Positions 34,964-42,499 of a DNA stretch of 64,000 bases are shown here, piece after piece. This DNA is from Pedobacter ureilyticus (GTDB lineage: Bacteria > Bacteroidota > Bacteroidia > Sphingobacteriales > Sphingobacteriaceae): NCBI RefSeq assembly GCF_005925345.1, contig NZ_SSHJ01000012.1, forward strand, positions 62,001 through 126,000, in the 5' to 3' direction. A program made the translations under genes and the position numbers. The notes under the pieces were generated by a model, which saw only the letters and a program-made list of their open reading frames with translations, did not search any database and was not told the DNA's origin. The stretch's first letter is position 1, and every line of letters starts with the position of its first letter.

Positions 34964-35554
34964 ATGGCTGAGAAATTCCAAAACAAATACCGAATTCCGT
35001 CGGCACGTGCCGCTTGGTGGGATTATGGCCTAAATGCCACTTATTTTATAACCATTTGTACCAAAGACCGCAAGCATTACTTTGGCAAGGTGGTTAGCGG
35101 CGAAATGATTTTATCTCCCTTTGGGAAATTTGCGCAGCAATGCTGGAATGAAATACCTTTACATTTTCCTTTCGTGATATTGGATGAATTTGTGGTGATG
35201 CCTAATCATATTCATGGGATTATCATTATTGATAAAATGGATGATGATACGCTGGGTGTAAAGACGCAAAATTTTGCGTCTCCTGATGGCATGAAATCAA
35301 AAGAGACACAAGATTTTGTGTCTCTACCAGACGGTGCAAATAACAAATTCGGGCCTCAATCTCAAAATCTGGCATCTATTATCCGTGGATTTAAAATTGG
35401 CGTAACCAAATTGGTCCGTACACAAAATCCTAATTTTGCTTGGCAACCTCGTTATCACGACCATATCATCCGCGACCAAAAGGCCTACGAAAACATTTCA
35501 AATTACATCAGAAATAATCCATCTAATTGGGAAAAAGATAAATTCAATCTTTGA
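34964..35554 (+). CDS. REP-associated tyrosine transposase (RAYT), Y1/HUH family
   Basis: 196 residues from the ATG at 34964; a TTG further upstream lies in the T-run of the preceding terminator and is not credible. The HUH metal motif is NHIHGIIII (His82, His84); the C-terminal helix has DQKAYENISNYIRNNPSNW with candidate nucleophiles Tyr165 and Tyr171. LASIIRGFKIGVTK is a typical RAYT segment. Such single-copy enzymes cut and join REP palindromes. Residues about 99-125 hold two similar peptides (KTQNFASPDG and KETQDFVSLPDG) encoded by DNA palindromes within the gene. No insertion-sequence ends were found, so it appears to be a domesticated or solitary copy. Confidence 0.9.
   Translation: MAEKFQNKYRIPSARAAWWDYGLNATYFITICTKDRKHYFGKVVSGEMILSPFGKFAQQCWNEIPLHFPFVILDEFVVMPNHIHGIIIIDKMDDDTLGVKTQNFASPDGMKSKETQDFVSLPDGANNKFGPQSQNLASIIRGFKIGVTKLVRTQNPNFAWQPRYHDHIIRDQKAYENISNYIRNNPSNWEKDKFNL
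35262..35325. repeat. Two palindromes inside the RAYT gene
   Basis: AGACGCAAAATTTTGCGTCT at 35262-35281 is a perfect 20-base palindrome. AGAGACACAA (35302-35311) and TTGTGTCTCT (35316-35325) form a 10-base stem with a GATT loop. Both are in frame and encode the repeated KTQNFAS / KETQDFVS peptides. Confidence 0.9.
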
Positions 35555-35584
35555 TAAAAAATTAATCAAACAAAACCCACAAAA

Positions 35585-35609
35585 AAGCCCCGAACAAAAT
35601 TCGGGGCTT
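35585..35609 (-). terminator. Terminator of the gene at 35613-36242
   Basis: AAGCCCCGAA (35585-35594) and TTCGGGGCTT (35600-35609) with a 5-base loop. On the minus strand the stem is followed by TTTTTT, so it ends the minus-strand gene; there is no T-run on the plus strand for the RAYT gene. Confidence 0.85.
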
Positions 35610-35612
35610 CCA

Positions 35613-36242
35613 CTATATCTTCTCTCCTTTTTCGAGTTTCTCTTTTCTATGCTCTTGTGATAGATAATGTAACAAGGTATTTAAAACCACCGCATTCCAA
35701 TCATTATGCAAACTCACATTGATGTTTTTCTTTTTATCGTACATATCTTGCACATGCAAAATGCCTTTATCTAAAAAATATTTGGTTTGGCTCCAAGGCA
35801 AAATGGTTGTTTTGGTCTTACCTAAAAACCATGTTTTATACGACACTTCAAAACCTCGATAATCAAATTTGGCAGCACCAACTTCTAATTGCTCTTGGTT
35901 ATTCAGCTTCTCTATAAATTCATTTACCAAGTGTTTTTTTACATACTGCCACAAACCCGACATGATGTAATAATACGTATGATCTTCCTCCAAAAGTTCT
36001 TCAACCTTGCTACTTTCGAACTGCACACTTAACGATTTACCATCCTTACCTTTTACGTCAATGGTATATTTCTTTTTAGTAGGTTTTTTTACCGGCCCAA
36101 TTAAAGAAACCCCATATTTTACCGCAGCGACATCTGCGCAGGCAATACGGGTTTGATTTACCTCAATAACTTCGGCTGTAATTTTTACTTTTTGCTTTGA
36201 TGAAGGAATGACGATATCTACGTCGAAATTGTGGTGTTGCAT
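35613..36242 (-). CDS. Hypothetical protein, 209 residues
   Basis: No signal peptide or membrane helix. The N-terminal half is strand-rich with a basic patch PVKKPTKKKYTIDVKGKDGKS; the second half (about 125-185) has KFDYRGFEVSYKTWFLGKTKTTILPW followed by LHVQDMYDKKKNINVSL, which recalls a PH-like barrel, but I do not recognise a family with certainty. The last residues are Lys/Glu-rich. It is transcribed in the same direction as the antiporter gene upstream, 55 bases away, and ends at a strong terminator, so the two may share a transcript. Confidence 0.7.
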   Translation of the reverse strand: MQHHNFDVDIVIPSSKQKVKITAEVIEVNQTRIACADVAAVKYGVSLIGPVKKPTKKKYTIDVKGKDGKSLSVQFESSKVEELLEEDHTYYYIMSGLWQYVKKHLVNEFIEKLNNQEQLEVGAAKFDYRGFEVSYKTWFLGKTKTTILPWSQTKYFLDKGILHVQDMYDKKKNINVSLHNDWNAVVLNTLLHYLSQEHRKEKLEKGEKI

Positions 36243-36297
36243 GGGTTCGAATATACAGATATTTTAGGAATACAAAATACCTATTAACTGTGATTTT

Positions 36298-37599
36298 TTA
36301 AATTTCATCGATACGTTTACCGGTATAAAACAAGTACCTTCTGTGTTTCGGTTCGCCAATAACCTGTTGGCCGTAAATACCAGTATGTCCAGACAATAGG
36401 TAGGAAACGATACAAGCAATCCCCGCGTAGATACCACATTGCGCACCAAACAATTCTATAGCCATAAGTGTACAGGCGATGGGTGTATTGGTGGCGCCCG
36501 CAAACACAGCCACAAAGCCTATTCCGGCGGCCAAGGCTACCGGAAGGGGAATAAAGAACGCTAGGGCACTGCCTAATGTAGCACCAATAAAAAACAGTGG
36601 TGTTACTTCGCCTCCTTTAAAACCTGCAGATAGGGTGAGAATCGTTAATGCCATTTTTATCGCAAAACTGTACATCGGCATTTCGTGCTCAAACGCCTCT
36701 ACAATGGTAGGTATGCCCAAACCAATATATTTTGTGGTGCCCGATAAATAGATAATTACAACTAAAATTACGCCGCCTACTACCGGCCGTATTGGAGGAT
36801 AATTAATTTTTTTGAATGCCTTGGTAGCAAAGTGTATGCCTTTACTAAAAGCAGCCGCACACAAGCCAAAAATTACTCCTGCAATAACGGTATATGCGAG
36901 GTTCGCAAATGACATATCAGGTACAACATCAATATGGTAATGCGTATGCGGCGTGCCCCAAAGTTTAGTAACCACATCGGCGATAACGGCTGCAGCAAAA
37001 GCTGGAAAAATAGCGTCGTATTTTAATTTTCCAATCAAGAAAAACTCCATGGCAAATATGGCTCCCGCCAAAGGCGTACCAAACACCGAACCAAAACCGG
37101 CAGCAATAGCGGAAATGATCAAAATCCTTCGCTCTTCGTTACTAAGCTTAAAGGGCTTGCTCAACTGGTCGGCAATAGCACCAGCCATTTGTAGTGCAGT
37201 ACCTTCTCGTCCGGCAGAGCCGCCAAACAAATGTGTAATGATGGTGCCTAAGTAAACAAAGGGCATCATCTTAAAAGGAATAGTTTGTTTGGGTTGGTGT
37301 ATGGTATCGATGAGCAAATTATTACCTGCAGCTACCTCTTTACCATAATAATGATAAAGCAAACCAATAGCCAAGCCCGCTAGCGGTAGCAAAGCGATGA
37401 TCCATAAGTGAGACTCCCGATAGTTAGTTACCCAGTTTAGCGATTGCAAAAATCCAGCCGATGCGGTACCAATAAGTACACCCACCACCGAGGTAATAAC
37501 AATCCATTTGAATAGATACGGGACAGCACCGTATTGACGAAAGAAGGCTAAAAAACGAATTTTACTGCTTTTAGTAATTGATTTTGGCTTTTTTGACAT
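36298..37599 (-). CDS. CLC-F type fluoride/proton antiporter
   Basis: 433 residues, about ten membrane helices of the CLC fold. The gating-glutamate motif is THLFGGSAGREGTALQ with Glu132; GREGT instead of the GREGP of chloride CLCs, and GNNLLID (92-98) in place of the GSGIP anion-site loop, are marks of the CLC-F clade, which exports fluoride in exchange for protons. GFKGGEVTPLFFIGATLG is the later conserved segment. A fluoride riboswitch stands in the leader (37601-37685), which strongly supports the fluoride role. The start ATG at 37599 has AGGAG four bases upstream. Confidence 0.93.
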   Translation of the reverse strand: MSKKPKSITKSSKIRFLAFFRQYGAVPYLFKWIVITSVVGVLIGTASAGFLQSLNWVTNYRESHLWIIALLPLAGLAIGLLYHYYGKEVAAGNNLLIDTIHQPKQTIPFKMMPFVYLGTIITHLFGGSAGREGTALQMAGAIADQLSKPFKLSNEERRILIISAIAAGFGSVFGTPLAGAIFAMEFFLIGKLKYDAIFPAFAAAVIADVVTKLWGTPHTHYHIDVVPDMSFANLAYTVIAGVIFGLCAAAFSKGIHFATKAFKKINYPPIRPVVGGVILVVIIYLSGTTKYIGLGIPTIVEAFEHEMPMYSFAIKMALTILTLSAGFKGGEVTPLFFIGATLGSALAFFIPLPVALAAGIGFVAVFAGATNTPIACTLMAIELFGAQCGIYAGIACIVSYLLSGHTGIYGQQVIGEPKHRRYLFYTGKRIDEI

Positions 37600-37600
37600 G

Positions 37601-37685
37601 ATTCTCCTGATTAAATGTGAAGCATTTATTAACCAGGCGCCATCAGCTTTTTAGGGCGGTTCGAATAGGAAGACACCATTTCCTT
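37601..37685 (-). ncRNA. Fluoride (crcB) riboswitch before the antiporter gene
   Basis: On the minus strand, GGAAATGGTGTCTTCC (37683-37668) gives the first stem GGAA/UUCC with loop AUGGUGUC; AACCGCC (37661-37655) and AGCTGATGGCGCCT (37648-37635) follow, as in known crcB aptamers (AUGG, AACCGC, GCUGAUG, GCCU). GGUGU in the loop can pair with GCGCC as the pseudoknot. CCTGGTT at the aptamer end (37637-37631) can pair with AATCAGG (37612-37606), which covers the AGGAG ribosome site (37608-37604). This predicts translational control, on with fluoride. Confidence 0.85.
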
Positions 37686-37707
37686 AGCACAAAGTAAATG
37701 AAAATTT

Positions 37708-37846
37708 GCCACAGATGCACAGCTATTTTTTTTTCTTATCGTTTAAAAGATAAAATTCAGCACAAAATGAAAATTTTTGCACCTTTCAACTCTCCGCTAT
37801 CTTCACGCTATTGCGATGGCAAAATGGCTATCTGTGCATCTGTGGC
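37708..37846. repeat. MITE-like element, copy B, 139 bases
   Basis: GCCACAGATGCACAG (37708-37722) and its exact inverse CTGTGCATCTGTGGC (37832-37846) bound an AT-rich interior with no gene. The same ends occur at 55486-55606 and, diverged, at 31280-31335. It sits between hutU and the fluoride riboswitch, so the antiporter promoter lies in or next to it. Confidence 0.85.
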
Positions 37847-37851
37847 TAAAA

Positions 37852-39492
37852 CTATAATCCCAACCTATGCTTTCTTAGTGTATCTTTTGCAATATCATAG
37901 CCAGCATCTGCATGGCGAATTACACCCATCGCCGGGTCGTTGTGCAATACCCGTTTCAATCTTTTAGCCGCATCTTCCGTTCCATCGGCCACAATTACCA
38001 TCCCAGCGTGGATAGAATAGCCAATGCCCACACCACCGCCGTGATGTAACGAAACCCAACTTGCGCCCCCAGCCGTGTTGATCAAGGCATTTAAAATTGG
38101 CCAGTCGGCTACGGCATCCGAACCATCTAGCATGGCTTCGGTTTCTCTATTTGGCGAAGCCACAGAGCCAGTATCTAAATGGTCACGACCAATAACGATA
38201 GGTGCTTTTACCTTACCTTCGGCTACCAATTTATTAAAGGCCAAACCAGCTATTTCCCGTTCGCCCTGCCCCAGCCAACAAATTCGGGCTGGCAAACCTT
38301 GAAAAGCGATACGTTCTTGCGCCATGGTAATCCATCGTTTCAAACTTTCGTTTTCTGGAAATAATTCTAAAATTACTTTATCAGTTTCGTAAATATCTTG
38401 AGGGTCGCCACTTAAAGCAGCCCAACGGAAAGGCCCTTTACCTTCGCAGAACAACGGACGAACATAAGCAGGCACAAAACCAGGAAAATCAAAAGCATTT
38501 TTTACACCGACCTCTAATGCTCGGCCACGTAAGTTATTACCATAATCAAAAGTGATTGCACCTCTTTTTTGCAGCTCCAACATCTGTTCTACGTGTTTCG
38601 CCATGGTTGCGTAACTGCGTTTAACGTATTCTTCCGGATCTTTCAAGCGCAAATCCGAAGCTTCGGCAACAGACAATCCTTCCGGAAAATATCCAATTAA
38701 CGGATCATGTGCTGAGGTTTGGTCGGTTAAAGTATCTGGAGTGATATCCCTATCGATCAATCGCTGCAAAAGCTCCACAGCATTGCAAACCACGCCGATA
38801 GAAATCGCCTTTTCTTCCTTCTTATATTGTAATGCTTTGTCAATTGCCTCATCAATATCATAGGCAATTTCATCGATATACCGAGTTGCTAAACGTTTTT
38901 GGATACGCCATTCTTCTACATCTGCCGCTAGACAAACACCTTCGTTCATGGTAATGGCTAAAGGTTGTGCCCCACCCATGCCTCCTAAACCAGCAGTTAC
39001 GTTGAGTTTTCCTTTTAAATTTCCATCGAAATGCTTTTTGGCCAAAGCTGCATAGGTTTCGTAAGTGCCTTGCACGATGCCTTGCGAGCCAATGTATATC
39101 CACGAACCAGCAGTCATTTGCCCGTACATCATCAAACCTTTATCTTCCAACTCGTCGAAATGTTGTTGTGTAGCCCATTTTGGCACCAATTGCGAATTGG
39201 ATATCAATACTCTCGGTGCATCTTTATGCGTTGGCAAAACACCTACAGGTTTTCCAGATTGGATGAGCAAAGTTTCATCATCTTCCAAGTTTTTCAACGC
39301 TTTAATGATGAGTTCCAGTGCCTCTTTATTCCTTGCCGCTTTACCTCGTCCTCCGTACACAATTAAATCTTCGGGTCTTTCTGCAACTGCCGGATCTAGG
39401 TTGTTCAACAACATCCTTAATGCCGCTTCTTGTACCCAACCTTTGCAGTTTAAAGTTGCTCCGTGCGGTGTTTGACTTTCTTTCAGGTTCAT
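37852..39492 (-). CDS. hutU: Urocanate hydratase
   Basis: Second step of histidine degradation: adds water to urocanate to give imidazolone propionate, using tightly bound NAD as an electrophile. 546 residues, the normal length. The NAD-binding motif [10 protein letters not shown] is at 168-177; the catalytic-cysteine region is [12 protein letters not shown], and the C-terminus has [23 protein letters not shown] split by the conserved SLHHGGG. It lies apart from hutH (42500), the two genes being separated by two genes on the opposite strand. hutI and the last enzymes are not in the window. Confidence 0.96.
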   Translation of the reverse strand: MNLKESQTPHGATLNCKGWVQEAALRMLLNNLDPAVAERPEDLIVYGGRGKAARNKEALELIIKALKNLEDDETLLIQSGKPVGVLPTHKDAPRVLISNSQLVPKWATQQHFDELEDKGLMMYGQMTAGSWIYIGSQGIVQGTYETYAALAKKHFDGNLKGKLNVTAGLGGMGGAQPLAITMNEGVCLAADVEEWRIQKRLATRYIDEIAYDIDEAIDKALQYKKEEKAISIGVVCNAVELLQRLIDRDITPDTLTDQTSAHDPLIGYFPEGLSVAEASDLRLKDPEEYVKRSYATMAKHVEQMLELQKRGAITFDYGNNLRGRALEVGVKNAFDFPGFVPAYVRPLFCEGKGPFRWAALSGDPQDIYETDKVILELFPENESLKRWITMAQERIAFQGLPARICWLGQGEREIAGLAFNKLVAEGKVKAPIVIGRDHLDTGSVASPNRETEAMLDGSDAVADWPILNALINTAGGASWVSLHHGGGVGIGYSIHAGMVIVADGTEDAAKRLKRVLHNDPAMGVIRHADAGYDIAKDTLRKHRLGL

Positions 39493-39662
39493 ATATTTGG
39501 TTATATTTTTTTGTTTACCACCTTAGATACCTAAGAAAACCTAAGGCTGAGGTAAACTAAAGTGCCTAAAGTGGTGTATTTCATCAACGAATAGTCATAG
39601 AAATCTAAAATCGTAATTCTAAATTCGTAAATACCTTCATTGTTACAAATTCAAATCTAATG

Positions 39663-39687
39663 AATAATTATTATTTGATTAATTTTG
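39663..39687 (+). promoter_or_regulatory. Promoter and AT palindrome before the metal-receptor pair
   Basis: TAATTTTG at 39680-39687 matches TAnnTTTG and lies only 7 bases before the ATG at 39695, so the message would be nearly leaderless. AATAATTATT at 39663-39672 is a perfect palindrome just upstream, where a Fur/Zur-type repressor could bind; that is inference. Confidence 0.4.
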
Positions 39688-39694
39688 CATTTGC

Positions 39695-40030
39695 ATGCGA
39701 GCGAAGAAGCGTCAATTCTTAAAACAACTTTTTGCGGTGATAATCCTAGCGATATTTTCGTTGGCTATTACACCTTGGGGAGCCTTGCATCATCATGAAA
39801 GCGAAAGCATTGTTCATGAGAAAAACTGTACACATACGGTACATGTCAAAACATCTACTGAAACTTGTTTGATTTGCAAAGCACATTTTGAGAAAAGCTT
39901 TACCGCCGATTTCCAAAATTACCTGGCTTACTTAAAGAGCAATCAGGTTAAAACAGTATTTCCATTAGTTGGCAATTCCTTTACAGAAATTATTGCCAGT
40001 TGCCTGCGTGGTCCTCCTAGCGTTTCATAA
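39695..40030 (+). CDS. His/Cys-rich small exported protein upstream of a TonB receptor
   Basis: 111 residues. A basic start MRAKKRQFLKQ and a hydrophobic stretch (about 10-27) suggest an uncleaved or cleaved export signal. The next part is rich in metal-binding residues: ALHHHESES, HEKNCTHTVH and ETCLICKAHF with a CxxC; the end is CLRGPPSVS. The layout recalls small DUF2946-like proteins found beside copper or zinc receptors, but the family is not certain. It is followed 115 bases later by a receptor gene in the same direction, so a role in metal sensing or uptake is likely. Confidence 0.65.
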   Translation: MRAKKRQFLKQLFAVIILAIFSLAITPWGALHHHESESIVHEKNCTHTVHVKTSTETCLICKAHFEKSFTADFQNYLAYLKSNQVKTVFPLVGNSFTEIIASCLRGPPSVS

Positions 40031-40145
40031 ACAAACTTTCATTCGTTTAGCTTATCTGTTGCCAAAGGCGATGAGATAGGCTAATTCAACTATTCATTAT
40101 TTACTCCTCAATGGTCTAAATCCGTTGAGCTATATTTTTTCGTTT

Positions 40146-42443
40146 ATGAAAAGGTTACAACTTTTAATAACTGCTTTTGGCGTATTGCTATCCTTAAATA
40201 CGTTCGCTAATGCTCTGGTTAGCATTAAGGGAAAAGTGGTCGATGCCACCACACAAGCCCCTTTAGTTGGTGCAACATTATATATTTCTGATTTAAAAGC
40301 TAGCACCAGCACCAATAGTAATGGCGAATTTACTTTCAATAATGTTCCTGCTAAAGGCAAATTTTTGTTGGAAGTTCGTTATCTAGGTTACAAAACATCC
40401 TCAAAACTCATTGATTTGGCCGTACCGCAAGACATCAGCTTTGCTTTAGCGCCATCGGTAATTGAAAGTGCCGAAGTGGTCATCACTGGAACTCCTTTTA
40501 GCTCCAACAATAAAACCAATAGTTTGGCGGTAGTATCTGTTAGCCGTGATCAATTGGCTCAATCAGCTGCCACCAACTTGGTAGATGCGATTGCCAAAGT
40601 TCCAGGTGTTTCTCAAGTGACTACTGGTGGTGCAATATCTAAACCCACCATAAGAGGTTTAGGCTACAACCGCGTGCTAACCATGGTTGATGGTGCGAGA
40701 GAGGAAGGCCAGCAATGGGGCGACGAACATGGGGTACAGGTAGATCAGTTTTCTGCTGCCCGCATCGAAGTCTTGAAAGGCCCAGCGAGTTTACTCTACG
40801 GCTCTGATGCTTTGGGTGGTGTAATTAACATCATCGATGATTTAGTACCTGCCGAAGGCACTTACAACGGCAACTTTACCACCAATTACAATACCAACGG
40901 TGGTTTAACGGGCTCTTCGTTAATGATGCAAGGTAATACCAATGGCTTTGTCTACCGTGGACGTGTTTCTTATAAAAATGCTTATGGCTTTGGCTACAAA
41001 GATCATGTAGTGCCAAATGCTGGCTTCAACGAAATCAATACCAGTGCCATGTTAGGCTTAAACAAAACTTGGGGTTATACCCATTTAAGTTTATCTCGCT
41101 TCGCCACAAACATTGGCTTGGTAGAGGAAGGCCCAGATGCAGATGGAAACTATGCCGACGAAGATGGAAATATCATTAGCAATAGCGATGCTAAAAAAAG
41201 ATCTTTAAATCTACCTTTCCAAAATATCAACCATTATCGTGCGGCCTTAAATAGCAACGTATTACTTGGCGGCGGTCAGTTAAAATCTACCTTTGCTTTT
41301 CAGCGCAACATTAGAAAAGAGTTCGAAGAAACTAAAGACGAGCCGGGCTTAAACCTAGGTTTAAACTCTTACACTTACGATGTGAAATACTCTTTCGCTA
41401 ACAATGGAGTATGGGAGCCTACCATTGGCTTACAGGGCATGTACCAAACCAACAAAAACAGTGGCGAAGAATTCTTAGTTCCAGATTACAACAGCAATAA
41501 CGTTGGTGCTTTTGCCTATTTGAAACGTAATTTCGAGAATGGAGCCATTAATGCTGGTGTACGCTACGATTACAAAAAAATAGACGGCAAAGATTTGGTC
41601 AACGAAGATGGCGACCAAGTTTTTAATGCCTTCAACAACAAGTTTTCTAACGTTACTGGCTCAGTAGGTTTTGCATTTGATATCGCTAAAAACTTGAACC
41701 TAAAAGGAAACATAGGCTCTGGATTTAGAGCGCCAAACATTGCAGAGTTAGGCGCCAATGGTAAACACGAAGGCACGTTTAGGTACGAAATTGGTAACAG
41801 TAGCCTCAAACAGGAAACTAGCTTACAGTTCGACCTAGGGTTAACTTATCAAGCAGAGAATATCACTTTAGGCTTAAATGCTTACAGCAACAAAATCTAC
41901 AATTACATCTATTTAAGTAACCTAAATAGCGAAACCATAGACTATACTGGCGAAGAAGGAGATGTAGAAACCCTACCTGTGTATCGCTTCTTGCAAACGG
42001 ATGCCAGTTTAATTGGTGGCGAGGCTTCGGTAGATTTTCACTTGGTAAAAGCGCTGCACTTTGAAAATACTTTCGCTTATGTAAAAGGAACCAACAACGC
42101 AACCAATTCACCTTTGCCTTTTATTCCGGCGGCAAGTTTAAATAACGAAATCCGCTTTGAGCCTCAGATTAAAGGTTTAAACGATAGCTTCATTAAAGTG
42201 GGTTTAACCAATGTATTTAAGCAAGATAGAATTGATGCCTTTGAAACAGAAACTGATGGCTATACCTTGTTTGATGCCGGAATTGGCACTTCATTTAAGA
42301 CCAAAAAAGGTAAGTTCAATGTTTGGGTAACCGGACAAAACTTAACCAATAAACTTTATTATAATCATTTAAGCCGCTATAAATTGGCTAATATTTACAA
42401 CCCTGGCCGTAATGTAAGTTTTGGAATTAGTGTGCCGTTGTAA
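40146..42443 (+). CDS. TonB-dependent receptor, probably for a metal
   Basis: 765 residues from the ATG at 40146 (signal peptide MKRLQLLITAFGVLLSLNTF and a few more residues); a TTG upstream would spoil the signal and is rejected. A carboxypeptidase-like domain (about 27-105) precedes the plug (about 115-235) with VDAIAKVPGVSQVTTGGAIS, KPTIRGLGYNRVLTMVDG and LKGPASLLYGSDALGGVINI; the barrel ends in SVPL. The plug loop GQQWGDEHGVQVD resembles zinc/copper receptors of the ZnuD type. Together with the His/Cys-rich upstream gene this points to zinc or copper import, at moderate certainty. Confidence 0.88.
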   Translation: MKRLQLLITAFGVLLSLNTFANALVSIKGKVVDATTQAPLVGATLYISDLKASTSTNSNGEFTFNNVPAKGKFLLEVRYLGYKTSSKLIDLAVPQDISFALAPSVIESAEVVITGTPFSSNNKTNSLAVVSVSRDQLAQSAATNLVDAIAKVPGVSQVTTGGAISKPTIRGLGYNRVLTMVDGAREEGQQWGDEHGVQVDQFSAARIEVLKGPASLLYGSDALGGVINIIDDLVPAEGTYNGNFTTNYNTNGGLTGSSLMMQGNTNGFVYRGRVSYKNAYGFGYKDHVVPNAGFNEINTSAMLGLNKTWGYTHLSLSRFATNIGLVEEGPDADGNYADEDGNIISNSDAKKRSLNLPFQNINHYRAALNSNVLLGGGQLKSTFAFQRNIRKEFEETKDEPGLNLGLNSYTYDVKYSFANNGVWEPTIGLQGMYQTNKNSGEEFLVPDYNSNNVGAFAYLKRNFENGAINAGVRYDYKKIDGKDLVNEDGDQVFNAFNNKFSNVTGSVGFAFDIAKNLNLKGNIGSGFRAPNIAELGANGKHEGTFRYEIGNSSLKQETSLQFDLGLTYQAENITLGLNAYSNKIYNYIYLSNLNSETIDYTGEEGDVETLPVYRFLQTDASLIGGEASVDFHLVKALHFENTFAYVKGTNNATNSPLPFIPAASLNNEIRFEPQIKGLNDSFIKVGLTNVFKQDRIDAFETETDGYTLFDAGIGTSFKTKKGKFNVWVTGQNLTNKLYYNHLSRYKLANIYNPGRNVSFGISVPL

Positions 42444-42466
42444 GCTAAACCGACTTTCATATCTAC

Positions 42467-42499
42467 AGACTTACGAAGTTTTAGAAACTTCGTAAGTCT
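42467..42499. repeat. 15-base perfect hairpin between convergent genes
   Basis: AGACTTACGAAGTTT (42467-42481), loop TAG, AAACTTCGTAAGTCT (42485-42499). It lies between the receptor gene and hutH, so it may terminate both, but neither side has a clear T-run. Confidence 0.75.

Noticed and set aside
34870..35620. RAYT gene as a full insertion sequence.
   Set aside because: Only terminators flank it; I found no subterminal hairpins or target site typical of IS200/IS605.
42467..42499. The 15-base hairpin as a definite terminator.
   Set aside because: Neither strand has a T-run right after the stem, so it is listed as a repeat.
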